Shown: positions 1-8,542, counted from the stretch's first letter. The stretch is 64,000 nt of DNA from Actinomycetales bacterium SN12 (GCA_002837415.1 PJCV01000004.1:62001-126000), one strand, 5' to 3'. A program made the numbers and translations. Notes: generated from the sequence alone by a model not told the origin.

Positions 1-8
1 TCCCCGAG

Positions 9-968
9 GTGGTCAGCGACGAGTCAGGTGAACGGCTCGCGCGCGCGGCCTCGATCGGGGCCGGTGCGCCCGTGCTCGCCTTCGACGTGGGCGGCACCGA
101 CATCAAGTCCGCGCTGTTCGACGCCGACGGCACCGCCCTCGGGCTGCGTCGCACTCCGACCCCGCCCAGTGACGACGGCACTCCTGGCCGGCTGATCGAA
201 CGGCTCGCCGAGCTCGCCGCGGAGCTGCGTGCCCAGCATCCCGATGTGGAACCGCAGGCGGTCGGACTCGTCGTGCCCGGCATCGTCGACTCCGACCGCG
301 GTATCGGCGTGTTCAGCAGCAACCTCGGCTGGCGCGATGCGCCCATGCGCGACCTGATGGCCGCCCGATTCGGGATGCCCGTGGCCTTCGATCACGATGT
401 GCGGATGGCCAGCTGGGCCGAGCACGTGCTCGGCGGCGCGCGCGACTACGCGAACTCGGTCGTGCTGATCATCGGCACCGGCATCGCCGGTGCGCTGCTG
501 GTCGACGGCCGCCCGTACACCGCCGGTGGTTACGCCGGCGAGATCGGCCATTCGCCGCTGGGCGAGTGGCCCTGCCCGTGCGGAGCACGCGGATGCCTGG
601 AGGCGATCGCCTCGGCCGGCGCCATCTCGCGCCGCTACACCGACGCCACCGGCGACGTGGTCGACGGTGCTCGCGAAGTCATCGCCCGTGCTGCCGCGGG
701 AGATGAGATCGCGGCGCGTGTCTGGAACGAGGCGCTCGATGCGCTGACGATGTCGATCGCGCAGCTCACCGCCGTCATCGCCCCGCAGGCCGTGGTCATC
801 GGCGGCGGGCTGTCGCGCGCGGGCGGCGCGCTCTTCGACGAGCTGCGCGCGCGGCTCGCCGACCGGCTGAGCTTCCACCGCATCCCGGCCCTGGTTCCGG
901 CCGAGCTGTCCGGCAACGCGGGCATCCTCGGCTCGGCGCTGCGCGCACGGCAGGTGGCGCCGGCATGA
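9..968 (+). CDS. ROK family sugar kinase
   Basis: This is a cytoplasmic ATP-dependent hexose or amino-sugar kinase of the ROK family. The phosphate-binding motif DVGGTDIKSALFD starts near residue 26, the catalytic Asp lies in FDHDV near residue 130, GTGIAGALL is near 156, and GEIGH is followed by the family zinc motif CPCGARGCLE (189-198). The length of 319 aa is normal. The GTG at 9 is only the first usable start in the window; the frame is open to the left edge, so the true start may lie outside. It overlaps the next gene by ATGA, indicating an operon with the PfkB kinase and aldolase. The substrate cannot be read from sequence; N-acetylgalactosamine or a related sugar fits the context. Confidence 0.85.
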   Translation: MVSDESGERLARAASIGAGAPVLAFDVGGTDIKSALFDADGTALGLRRTPTPPSDDGTPGRLIERLAELAAELRAQHPDVEPQAVGLVVPGIVDSDRGIGVFSSNLGWRDAPMRDLMAARFGMPVAFDHDVRMASWAEHVLGGARDYANSVVLIIGTGIAGALLVDGRPYTAGGYAGEIGHSPLGEWPCPCGARGCLEAIASAGAISRRYTDATGDVVDGAREVIARAAAGDEIAARVWNEALDALTMSIAQLTAVIAPQAVVIGGGLSRAGGALFDELRARLADRLSFHRIPALVPAELSGNAGILGSALRARQVAPA

Positions 969-2137
969 TCGTCACCGTCACGCCGAACCCGGCGCTGGAC
1001 CTCACCTGGCACGTCGCCGCGCTGGAGCCGGGTTCGACGCACCGCGCCGACACCGGGCAGGCTCGGGCGGGTGGCAAGGGCGTGAACGTCGCGCGAGTGG
1101 CCCACGCCGAGGGCGCTTCCGCATGCGCGGTCGTGACGCACGGCGGTGCGACCGGCGAGGAGTTCTTCGCCGAGCTGGTCGCCTCCGGAGTCCCCCACGT
1201 GACCGTGCCGGTGCGCGGTGCGACCCGGCGCAGCATCGCCCTCGTGGATGAGAGGGCCGGCGACACGACGATCGTGAACGAGCGCGGTGCCGCGCTCGAG
1301 GAAGTGGAGTGGGACGTCCTGCGGGGTGTGACTCGGGCGGCACTCGCCGCCGGCCGCGCCGCCGCGCCATCCCCAGCGTCGAGAGCACGGGACCTCGCCG
1401 AGCGCACGGCTCGTTCGCGTGAAGAGGCCGTGCACCCGGCGAGATACCGTGCACTCGACGGGATGTGGGGCGCTGGTTTCTCATCGGGGAAGACCGCAGT
1501 CCCGGGGGCGGGTGTGCTGGTGATCTCCGGCAGCTTCCCGCCGGACACCCCGGATGACGTGCTGCCCTCGCTGATCGCACTCGGCCGCGACGCCGGCGCG
1601 ACCGTGATCGTCGACACGTCGGGCCCTGCGCTGCTCGCGGCGGCGGATGCCGGGGCATCCGTCCTGAAACCCAACGAACACGAGCTGCGCGACGCGACCG
1701 GCCTCGATGACCCGGTCGACGGCGCACGCGAGCTCATCCGACGCGGCGCGGAGCTGGTGCTGCTCTCGCTCGGAGCCGACGGGATGCTGGCGGTCACGCC
1801 CACGGCATCCGGAGATGTCCACGTGCTCCACGCGCGGCTGGGCGAGGTGCTCGCCGGCAACCCCACCGGTGCGGGGGATGCCGCGGTCGCGGCGTGCGCC
1901 GTGCTGATGGATGCCGGCACCCACGACCCCGAGCAGATCCTGCGTCGCGCGACCGCCTGGTCCGCCGCCGCGGTGCTGATGCCGCTCGCCGGCGAGATCC
2001 ACCCGTCCTGGCCCGAGCTCGAATCCGCACTCACCCTCGCCGAGAAACCACTTCCGGCACGAGACACCCACACCGGCGAGGTTTCTCACGTCGAAGCCGA
2101 TGTCTCACCTGCATCCGACCCCAAGGAGACCCGATGA
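965..2137 (+). CDS. PfkB-family 1-phosphofructokinase / tagatose-6-phosphate kinase with an in-frame insertion
   Basis: This enzyme probably phosphorylates a hexose phosphate to the bisphosphate used by the aldolase encoded next. The N-terminus has TPNPALDLT and GGKGVNVAR; the C-terminus has the anion-hole and catalytic motif NPTGAGDA. At 390 aa it is clearly longer than the usual 300-320. Two extras explain this. About 50 residues lie between AALAAG (near 125) and the strand VLVISGSFPP, encoded by a large palindrome at 1364-1473. A tail of about 30 residues is encoded by a dispersed repeat at 2037-2090. The reading frame survives both. Whether the enzyme stays active depends on the loop being tolerated. 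It is coupled to its neighbours by ATGA overlaps on both sides. Confidence 0.82.
   Translation: MIVTVTPNPALDLTWHVAALEPGSTHRADTGQARAGGKGVNVARVAHAEGASACAVVTHGGATGEEFFAELVASGVPHVTVPVRGATRRSIALVDERAGDTTIVNERGAALEEVEWDVLRGVTRAALAAGRAAAPSPASRARDLAERTARSREEAVHPARYRALDGMWGAGFSSGKTAVPGAGVLVISGSFPPDTPDDVLPSLIALGRDAGATVIVDTSGPALLAAADAGASVLKPNEHELRDATGLDDPVDGARELIRRGAELVLLSLGADGMLAVTPTASGDVHVLHARLGEVLAGNPTGAGDAAVAACAVLMDAGTHDPEQILRRATAWSAAAVLMPLAGEIHPSWPELESALTLAEKPLPARDTHTGEVSHVEADVSPASDPKETR
1364..1473. repeat. Large inverted repeat inside the PfkB gene
   Basis: The core arms are 1377-1409 and 1428-1460 (33 nt each, 28 of 33 paired) around an 18-nt loop. Weaker pairing extends the element outward to GCGCC at 1364 and GGCGC at 1473. 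It coincides with the residues that interrupt the PfkB fold, so it looks like a palindromic element that inserted in frame. No second copy was seen in this window. Confidence 0.8.
2037..2090 (-). repeat. 54-bp dispersed GTGGTTTCTC repeat, copy A
   Basis: The reverse complement of this stretch aligns without gaps over 54 bp with 43804-43857. Both begin CGTGAGAAACC and end GTGGTTTCTCGGCGA. Here it encodes the C-terminal tail of the PfkB kinase. Confidence 0.78.
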
Positions 2138-3000
2138 CCCTCGCATCCGCACGCGAACTGATGCGGGCGGCCGCGTCGGCCGGCACCGGGATCGGCGCGT
2201 TCAACGTCATCCACCTCGAGACGGCGGAGGCGCTGGTCGCCGCGTCCGAGCGCGCGAATCTCCCGGTCATCCTGCAGATCTCTCAGAACTGCGCCGACTA
2301 CCACGGCGGTCTCGAGCCCATCGGCTGGGCGACGCTCGCCATCGCGCGGCGCGCGAGCACGCCGGTCGCGGTGCACCTCGACCACGCAGAGCGGCCCGAG
2401 CTCGTCGACGAGGCCATCGCGCTCGGCTTCGGCTCGGTGATGTTCGACGGCGGCAGGCTCGACTACGAGCAGAACGTCGAGCTCACCGCCGACGTCGCAT
2501 CGCGCGCCCGTGCCGCCGGCGTCTACATCGAGGCGGAGCTCGGCGAGATCGGCGGGAAGGACGGCGCCCACGCCCCCGGTGTGCGCACCGACCCCGATGA
2601 GGCGCGGGCGTTCGTCGAGGCGACCGGGGTCGACTCCCTCGCCGTGGCCGTCGGCTCGTCGCACGCGATGCTCGACCGCTCGGCGTCGCTCGACATCGAC
2701 CTCATCGGCCGTCTCAAGAGCGCCCTGCGCGGCATCGGCCGCACGGGCTGCGACATCCCGCTCGTGCTGCACGGCTCGTCGGGCGTCGCCGACGACGTGA
2801 TCGTGCAGGCGGTCCGCGCCGGGATGACCAAGATCAACGTGTCGACGCACCTGAACGGATTCTTCACGCGCGCGACACGCGAGACGCTCGCCGCAGACGA
2901 GAACCTCGTCGATTCGCGCAAGTACTTCTCTCGCGCCCGCGAGGCGGTCGCCGACGAGGCGGCCCGGATGCTGCGCCTGTTCGCCCTCGAATCCGCCTGA
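2134..3000 (+). CDS. Class II fructose/tagatose-bisphosphate aldolase
   Basis: This zinc-dependent aldolase cleaves a ketose-1,6-bisphosphate to dihydroxyacetone phosphate and glyceraldehyde-3-phosphate. Visible motifs are HLDHAE (81-86, catalytic Asp and zinc His), the zinc/glycine loop EAELGEIGG (about 133-141), VGSSHA (173-178), HGSSG (213-217) and KINVST (233-238, phosphate binding). The length of 288 aa is typical of the KbaY/GatY/Fba group. The ATG at 2134 was chosen because it overlaps the kinase stop as ATGA and has GGAG upstream. Next to a PfkB kinase and a ROK kinase, tagatose-bisphosphate is as likely a substrate as fructose-bisphosphate. Confidence 0.9.
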   Translation: MTLASARELMRAAASAGTGIGAFNVIHLETAEALVAASERANLPVILQISQNCADYHGGLEPIGWATLAIARRASTPVAVHLDHAERPELVDEAIALGFGSVMFDGGRLDYEQNVELTADVASRARAAGVYIEAELGEIGGKDGAHAPGVRTDPDEARAFVEATGVDSLAVAVGSSHAMLDRSASLDIDLIGRLKSALRGIGRTGCDIPLVLHGSSGVADDVIVQAVRAGMTKINVSTHLNGFFTRATRETLAADENLVDSRKYFSRAREAVADEAARMLRLFALESA

Positions 3001-3031
3001 CCGCCGCGCGGACTGACAGACGGAACCCGAC

Positions 3032-3805
3032 ATGAAACGCGCCGCCCGACTCGCCGCGATCCTCGACCTGCTGGCCGCTCGGGGCGAGGTGAGCGTCGAA
3101 GACCTCGTCGAGCGCTTCGGCGCATCGGCCGCGACCACCCGGCGCGACCTCGACAGTCTCGCCGAGCGCCGGCTGCTCACCCGCACGCACGGCGGCGCGG
3201 TGGCGCAGTCGGTGGCGTACGAGCTGCCGATCCGCTTCCGCAGCCACCACGCCACGGGCGCGAAAGAGCAGATCGCGGCCGTCGCCGCGTCCCTCGTCGA
3301 ACCGGGACAGGTCGTCGGTCTCTCCGGCGGCACCACCACCAACGCGATCGCCACGGCGCTCGCCGCCCGCGACGACCTCGCCGATCGGGGCATCACCGTC
3401 GTCACCAACGCGGTCAACATCGCCGCGCAGCTGGCCATGCGCCCCGAGTTCAAGGTCGTCGTCACCGGCGGGGTGATCCACGCGCGCAGCTTCGAGCTGG
3501 TCGGCCCGTTCGTCGAGCAGCTGCTCGGCGGCATCCGGCTAGACGTCGCCTTCATCGGCGTCAACGGTCTCTCGGCCGATTCCGGCGCCAGCACGCACGA
3601 CGAGGCGGAGGCTGCAGTGAACCGGATGATGGCCCAGCGATCCGACCAAGCCGTGGTCGTCGCCGATGCCTCGAAGATCGGCTGCACCGCGTTCGCTCAC
3701 GTGGGCGGCGCCGACCTCTTCCCGCTCGTCATCACCGACCCGGCCGTCACGGAAGATCAGCGCGCCGCGCTGGCGGATGCCGGGTTCGAGGTGCGAACCG
3801 ACTGA
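3032..3805 (+). CDS. DeoR-family sugar-responsive transcriptional regulator
   Basis: This is a 257-aa repressor with an N-terminal winged helix-turn-helix (residues 1-55, VSVEDLVERFGASAATTRRDL) and a C-terminal sugar-phosphate sensor of the DeoR/RpiA-like fold (VGLSGGTTTNA near 93, VVTGG near 150, FIGVNG). It lies 31 bp after the aldolase in the same direction, so it is probably part of the operon and controls it together with the downstream importer. A phosphorylated intermediate of the pathway is the likely inducer. Confidence 0.88.
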   Translation: MKRAARLAAILDLLAARGEVSVEDLVERFGASAATTRRDLDSLAERRLLTRTHGGAVAQSVAYELPIRFRSHHATGAKEQIAAVAASLVEPGQVVGLSGGTTTNAIATALAARDDLADRGITVVTNAVNIAAQLAMRPEFKVVVTGGVIHARSFELVGPFVEQLLGGIRLDVAFIGVNGLSADSGASTHDEAEAAVNRMMAQRSDQAVVVADASKIGCTAFAHVGGADLFPLVITDPAVTEDQRAALADAGFEVRTD

Positions 3806-4064
3806 CGTCCGCTGATCCGGCCACCGGGCTCGACACGGTATTGCCGTCTGATCAGCCCCGAGAAGAAGTCACCCGGGCGCTACTCCGCTAATAATGCACT
3901 CCTTCTCGGCCCCTGGCAAGGGTGCTTCGCGGGGCGAGTTTCGTCACTAGTGTCAGGGACATGCGAAAGTGGCTCCCTCTCTGCGCTGCACCGATGCGCG
4001 TGCACGCCGACGCCGACAGTCCCATCGACGCGGCCCTCGAGGGTCGACCGGGGGGAGGCTGCAG
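3806..4064 (+). promoter_or_regulatory. Intergenic region ahead of the sugar importer
   Basis: This gap separates the DeoR gene from the importer operon and probably holds its promoter. A Shine-Dalgarno-like GGGGGAGG ends about 8 nt before the ATG at 4065. I could not pick a convincing -35/-10 pair or DeoR operator by eye. Confidence 0.35.
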
Positions 4065-5081
4065 ATGAGCATCACGTCGACGCCGGAGGCGCTCGTGCCC
4101 GCCGAGCAGGAGGCCGAGAAGAAGGCCGAGAAGAAGGCCGGGAAGAAGAGGCGATGGTTCCGCCGCGGCCCGAAGCCCGCGCGTGACCACTACAACAAGC
4201 GCGAGGCGATCGCCGGGTACCTGTTCATCACGCCCTGGATCATCGGGTTCCTCGTCTTCACCGCCGGCGCGATGATCTACAGCCTGTACATCTCGTTCAG
4301 CAACTACAACCTCGCCACCAACAGCGCGCGTCCGGTCGGGCTCGACAACTACGCCGAGCTCTTCGACGACCCGCGGGTGATGGTGTCTCTGGCCAACACG
4401 CTCTTCTACGTCGTGATGGCCGTGCCGCTCGAGATCATCTTCGCGCTCGTGCTGGCCATGCTGCTCAACCGTGTCGGCCGGGGCGCCGGCATCTTCCGCA
4501 CGCTGTACTACCTGCCGAAGATGACGCCGGCCGTCGCCACAGCCGCCGTGTTCTTCCTGCTGCTGAACGGCAACAGCGGAGTGATCAACGAGTTCCTGCG
4601 CCTGTTCGGCATCGACGGCCCGCAGTGGCTGGTGGACCCGGCCTGGGTGAAGCCGAGCATCGTGATCATGACGCTGTGGACGGTCGCCGGCACCATGGTG
4701 ATCTTCCTCGCGGCGCTGAAGAACGTGCCGACCGAGCTCTACGAGGTGGCATCGCTCGACGGCGCGGGCAGCGTGCGCAAGTTCTTCTCGATCACCCTGC
4801 CGATGATCTCGGGGGCGATGTTCTTCAACGTCATCGTGCTCTCGATCGCCGCGTTCCAGATCTTCGATCAGGCGTATCTGCTGTTCTGGCGCGATCAGAG
4901 CAACTCGTCGCCCGAGGCGTCGCTGTTCTACGCGATCTACCTGTTCCAGCAGGCGTTCCGGCAGTTCAACTTCGGATTCGCCGCCGCCATGGCCTGGCTG
5001 CTGTTCGTCATCATCATGGTGATCACCGTGATCCAGGTGAAGTTCGGCAACCGCTTCGTCTACTACGAGGGAGATCGCTGA
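4065..5081 (+). CDS. ABC sugar importer permease, MalF/UgpA type
   Basis: This inner-membrane subunit is 338 aa. A lysine-rich cytoplasmic N-terminus (AEKKAEKKAGKK) is followed by about six hydrophobic segments, the first being YLFITPWIIGFLVF. The EAA loop that contacts the ATPase is YEVASLDGAGSVRKFFSITLP. ATG 4065 was chosen over the longer open frame because it has a strong ribosome-binding site and fits the family N-terminus. The stop overlaps the next permease start by one base (TGATG). No ATPase gene is present; CUT1-type importers often share an MsmK-like ATPase encoded elsewhere. Confidence 0.9.
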   Translation: MSITSTPEALVPAEQEAEKKAEKKAGKKRRWFRRGPKPARDHYNKREAIAGYLFITPWIIGFLVFTAGAMIYSLYISFSNYNLATNSARPVGLDNYAELFDDPRVMVSLANTLFYVVMAVPLEIIFALVLAMLLNRVGRGAGIFRTLYYLPKMTPAVATAAVFFLLLNGNSGVINEFLRLFGIDGPQWLVDPAWVKPSIVIMTLWTVAGTMVIFLAALKNVPTELYEVASLDGAGSVRKFFSITLPMISGAMFFNVIVLSIAAFQIFDQAYLLFWRDQSNSSPEASLFYAIYLFQQAFRQFNFGFAAAMAWLLFVIIMVITVIQVKFGNRFVYYEGDR

Positions 5082-6037
5082 TGGCGACGTCGCTGCAACA
5101 GACTCCACGACGTCAGGATGCTGAGCGCCGCGACCCGTCGACGGTCGTCGCCACCGTGCCGAAGCGCTCGAAGTGGCGCCGTGCTCTCAGCCAGCCGCGC
5201 AGCTTCGCCGCGCGGATCGTGCTCACGGTCATCCTGATCGGGTTCGGTCTTCTCTTCCTCTACCCCTTCGCGTGGCTGGTGGCGGCGAGTTTCAAGCCGC
5301 GGGGCGAGGTGTTCGACAACGCGCTCATCCCCAAGACGTTCGTGCCCGAGAACTACCTCGAGGTGTGGAACCAGCTGCCGCTCATGAGCTGGCTCTGGAA
5401 CAGCGTGGCGATCGCCGTGCTGGCGGCCACCGCCGTCGCCGTGTCGAGCTCGATCGTCGCGTTCGGGTTCGCGTACTTCAAGTTCCCCGGACGCGGGCTG
5501 CTCTTCGGCCTGGTGCTCGCGACGATGATGCTCCCGGGCGCAGTCACGATGATCCCGATCTACCTGATCTGGAAGGAGACCGGGCTGCTCGGCACGTGGG
5601 TGCCGCTGTGGGGCATGAACCTGTTCGGCTCGGCGTTCTACATCTTCCTGCAGCGCCAGTTCTATCTCGGACTGCCACGGGAGCTCTTCGAGGCGGCGCG
5701 CCTGGACGGCGCGAGCTACTGGGGACTCTTCTGGCGGATCGCGATGCCGCTGTCGGTGCCGTCTTTCGTCATCGTCTTCCTCTTCGAGTTCCAGGCGAGC
5801 TGGAACAACCTGTACTCCGCGCTGATCTACCTGAACGCCGGGTCGGTCGACGACTTCACCGCACCGCTGGGCATCGCCTACGCCATGACGAAGTACAGCC
5901 CCACGGCGGGCGGCCACGGCGACTACCAGTACGTCATGGTCGCGTCGCTCATCGTCACCGTGCCGATGCTCATCCTGTTCGCCTTCGGGCAGCGGTACTT
6001 CATCGAGGGCGTCGCCACCCAGGGGCGGAAGGGCTGA
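5081..6037 (+). CDS. ABC sugar importer permease, MalG/UgpE type
   Basis: This second permease of the importer has 318 aa and about six membrane segments beginning with IVLTVILIGFGLLFLYPFAW. The EAA motif reads EAARLDGASYWGLFWRIAMP. It starts at the ATG overlapping the previous stop, so the two permeases are translationally coupled. It should form the transmembrane heterodimer with the upstream MalF-like subunit. Confidence 0.9.
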   Translation: MATSLQQTPRRQDAERRDPSTVVATVPKRSKWRRALSQPRSFAARIVLTVILIGFGLLFLYPFAWLVAASFKPRGEVFDNALIPKTFVPENYLEVWNQLPLMSWLWNSVAIAVLAATAVAVSSSIVAFGFAYFKFPGRGLLFGLVLATMMLPGAVTMIPIYLIWKETGLLGTWVPLWGMNLFGSAFYIFLQRQFYLGLPRELFEAARLDGASYWGLFWRIAMPLSVPSFVIVFLFEFQASWNNLYSALIYLNAGSVDDFTAPLGIAYAMTKYSPTAGGHGDYQYVMVASLIVTVPMLILFAFGQRYFIEGVATQGRKG

Positions 6038-6068
6038 TTCCGGATGCCTGGGGCCAGGCATCCGGAAT
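6037..6068. promoter_or_regulatory. Perfect 15-bp hairpin between permease and binding-protein genes
   Basis: ATTCCGGATGCCTGG at 6037-6051 is followed by GG and its exact complement at 6054-6068. A stem at this place is a common way to stabilise or process mRNA so that the binding protein is made in excess of the permeases. It has no T tract, so simple termination is less likely. Confidence 0.7.
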
Positions 6069-6133
6069 GGACGACTTGCACAACAGAACAGCGGCGGCGC
6101 TTCGGGGTCGCGGCTCGAACGAGAGGAAGAGAG

Positions 6134-7501
6134 ATGCACAAGCGCATTCTGGGAGTCGCGGCCGTCGTCGCGGCATCCGCTGTCGTGCTGACCGGCTGCG
6201 GAGGCGGCAAGGACGCATCCGACATGGCTGAAGACATCGACTGGGGCGCGAAGGCGACCGGCGATCTGAAGGCGTGGGGCTTCGAGAACGCCGACGATGT
6301 CGGCCAGTCCCGCCTCGACTACGCCGAGGGGCAGCTGAAGGACGTCAAGGTCGACCTCGACGCCACCGCCTTCGACGCGCAGAAGTTCACCACGCGACTG
6401 GCCGGCGGCAACGTGCCCGACGTCGTGCAGATGGACCGCCGCTACGTCACCACATACGCCGCGCAGGGGCTGATCATGCCGCTCGACGAGTGCCTGAAGG
6501 AGCAGGACGTCTCGCCGCGCGACCAGTGGTACCCCTTCGTCGTCGATGACGTGACCTACGACGATGAGATCTGGGCCGTGCCGCAGTTCTACCAGCCGCC
6601 GGCGATCCTCGTGAACAAGAAGGTGCTCGACGAGGCCGGGGTCACCGCCGACCAGATCGACACCTCGAAGCCGGACGTGCTGCTCGACGCGGTCGGCAAG
6701 ATCTACCAGGAGCAGAACGGCGTTCCCACCCGACTGGGCTTCGATCCGCAGGCCACCGGGCAGAGCGGACTGTGGATCCTCGGCATGGGCGGGCAGCTCA
6801 ACGACGACGACGGCAAGCCGACCCTCGACGACCCGAAGAACGTCGCCGGCATCGAGATGCTCAAGCAGATCACGGATGCCCAGGGCGGCTACGCCGCCGT
6901 GAAGAGCTTCACCGATTCGTTCGACACCTTCGGCGACAACAACCAGTTCGTCGCAGGGCAGGTCGGCGCGCAGGTGAACGCGCAGTGGTACCCGAACGTG
7001 CTCTCGCCGTACATGGACGAGCTGCAGCTCGAGGCCGTGCCGTTCCGCGGTGCGGACGGGGAGCCCTTCTCGGTGGCATCCGGAACCGCGTTCGTCGTGC
7101 CGGCCGGTGCGAAGAACCCGGCCGCGGCGTGCGCCTGGATGGTCGACCTCACCTCGGACGACGCGTGGGCGGCCGCGGGCAAGGCGCGGGGGGAGACCCG
7201 CAAGAAGGACGGCGGCGTGAACACCGGCCTGTTCACCGGCTCGCCGGCCGCCGACAAGGCGATCCGCGAGGAGTGGGTGACCGAGAGCGGCAACGCCGGC
7301 TTCGATCAGGTGATCTCGACGTACTACGACGTGGTCGACTACGGGCAGTCGTTCGGTTCGTCGCCTGCCGGTCAGGAGATCCAGAACGAGCTCAACAACG
7401 CGATCACCGCGGCGCTGCTCGGCGACAAGTCGCCCGAGGACGCTCTGAAGGACGCCCAGAAGGCGGCGATGCGGGCGTACAAGAACATCGAGCAGGACTG
7501 A
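6134..7501 (+). CDS. ABC sugar importer substrate-binding lipoprotein
   Basis: This extracellular sugar-binding protein (455 aa) is anchored by a lipid. The signal peptide starts MHKRILGVAAVVAASA and ends in lipobox LTGC with Cys22. The rest resembles family 1 solute-binding proteins: AGGNVPDVVQMD in the N-lobe and an aromatic-rich cleft. ATG 6134 was chosen because GAGAGGAAGAGAG lies just upstream and the signal peptide begins there; the longer frame from 6044 would bury it. It captures the sugar for the two permeases upstream. Confidence 0.9.
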   Translation: MHKRILGVAAVVAASAVVLTGCGGGKDASDMAEDIDWGAKATGDLKAWGFENADDVGQSRLDYAEGQLKDVKVDLDATAFDAQKFTTRLAGGNVPDVVQMDRRYVTTYAAQGLIMPLDECLKEQDVSPRDQWYPFVVDDVTYDDEIWAVPQFYQPPAILVNKKVLDEAGVTADQIDTSKPDVLLDAVGKIYQEQNGVPTRLGFDPQATGQSGLWILGMGGQLNDDDGKPTLDDPKNVAGIEMLKQITDAQGGYAAVKSFTDSFDTFGDNNQFVAGQVGAQVNAQWYPNVLSPYMDELQLEAVPFRGADGEPFSVASGTAFVVPAGAKNPAAACAWMVDLTSDDAWAAAGKARGETRKKDGGVNTGLFTGSPAADKAIREEWVTESGNAGFDQVISTYYDVVDYGQSFGSSPAGQEIQNELNNAITAALLGDKSPEDALKDAQKAAMRAYKNIEQD

Positions 7502-7542
7502 GTCGAGCGGTTCTGTGCTGCGGGGCGGGGCCTGCGGGCTTC

Positions 7543-7632
7543 CATCCCGTCGCCTGAGATCCGGAGGACGTGCCGAGATCCGGATGCCTGCGGTTGGGGC
7601 GTCCGGATCTCGGGCGGTCTGCCGGATCTGGG
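7543..7632. repeat. 90-bp repeat unit, tandem copy 1 (period 160)
   Basis: It begins CATCCCGTCGCCTGAG and contains an internal hairpin AGATCCGGA...TCCGGATCT. It is nearly identical to 7703-7792. Confidence 0.8.
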
Positions 7633-7702
7633 GGAGTTCGAGGGCGCCGAGCCGGGCCCTGGATGCTTGCCGGGCCGGCGCTGCGGGGTTCTGCGGCGCT
7701 GG

Positions 7703-7792
7703 CATCCCGTCGCCTGAGGTCCGGAGGACGTGCCGAGATCCGGATGCCTGCGGTTGGGGCGTCCGGATCTGGGGCGGTCTGCCGGATCTGGG
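7703..7792. repeat. 90-bp repeat unit, tandem copy 2 (period 160)
   Basis: This is the direct repeat of 7543-7632 with only a few differences. It has the same hairpin and may act as a terminator for the convergent genes. Confidence 0.8.
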
Positions 7793-7901
7793 AGCTCGGG
7801 AGTCCGGGGTGCCGGATCCGGGTAGCCCGGAAACGCAGGGTTCGGAGGCGCCCGGGGCGCAGAACCCCGGCGCTCAAGCCCCGTGCGTCACTCGTCGAGC
7901 G

Positions 7902-8384
7902 TCAGAGGCCGCGCGACCCCGCCGCCTGGGCGAAGATCAGGCTGGTGCTGGTGGATGCCACTTCCGGCTTCAGGCTGATGGTGTCGGAGACGAGTTCGCG
8001 CAGCGCACTGGCATCCGGAACCGCGACGTGCACGAGGAAGTCGCGATCCCCGGCGAGGAAGTACACCCGCTGCGTGGCAGGCAGCCTTTCGAGGTAGGTC
8101 TGGAAACGCCGCAGGTCACCGCGGGCGTGCGCGTGCAGGCGGATGGTGATGAGCGCCTCGAGGTGGAGTCCCATCGCGGCGGGCGAGATCTCGGCGTGGA
8201 AGCCGACGATCACCCCGTTCGCCTGCAGGGCGCGCACGCGCTTCAGGCACGTCGACTCGGCTATCCCGGCGATGGCGGCGAGCTCGGTGTTCGAGATCCG
8301 GCCGTTGCGGCTCAGCTCCGACAGGAGGGTGCGGTCGACGGCATCCAGAGAGGGGTGAGCGGATGCCGAAGAATCAAGGGTCAT
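7902..8384 (-). CDS. Lrp/AsnC-family transcriptional regulator
   Basis: This is a 160-aa amino-acid-responsive regulator. The helix-turn-helix lies at about residues 15-55 (LDAVDRTLLSELSRNGRISNTELA and ESTCLKRVRAL), followed by an alpha-beta RAM/AsnC ligand domain. The start at 8384 has GAGGAAGT upstream and the normal family N-terminus; the longer frame adds unrelated residues. It is divergent from the D-amino-acid dehydrogenase gene and so is its likely regulator, probably responding to alanine or another amino acid. Confidence 0.9.
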   Translation of the reverse strand: MTLDSSASAHPSLDAVDRTLLSELSRNGRISNTELAAIAGIAESTCLKRVRALQANGVIVGFHAEISPAAMGLHLEALITIRLHAHARGDLRRFQTYLERLPATQRVYFLAGDRDFLVHVAVPDASALRELVSDTISLKPEVASTSTSLIFAQAAGSRGL

Positions 8385-8462
8385 GCGGGCACTTCCTCGT
8401 CTCGCGGTGAAGATTTCCACCATTCGAAGGTGATTGTACGCAGAACCTTCGGCGAGCGACCC

Positions 8463-8481
8463 GCAGATCGCGGAGATCTGC
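8463..8481. promoter_or_regulatory. Palindrome in the Lrp/dadA divergent promoter region
   Basis: GCAGAT and ATCTGC form an inverted repeat with a 7-nt spacer, and CATAAT at 8480-8485 could be a -10 for dadA. Its position fits an Lrp-type operator, but no second box was confirmed. Confidence 0.4.
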
Positions 8482-8542
8482 ATAATCGCAGGTAGTGGGC
8501 GTCTACTCTCGCGCCCGCGATCAGCTGTCTCAGGAGGACGCA

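Larger units (their letters stand above)
7502..7901. other. 400-bp convergent intergenic region made of tandem repeats
   Basis: This stretch lies between the binding-protein gene and the convergent Lrp gene. It is dominated by two direct copies of a roughly 90-bp unit (listed separately). No credible gene was seen. Confidence 0.6.

Noticed and set aside
5063..7705. An 880-codon open frame on the minus strand across the sugar importer genes
   Set aside because: It lies antisense to two permeases and a lipoprotein with clear motifs; its translation is Arg/His/Asp-rich low-complexity sequence typical of a GC-rich shadow frame.
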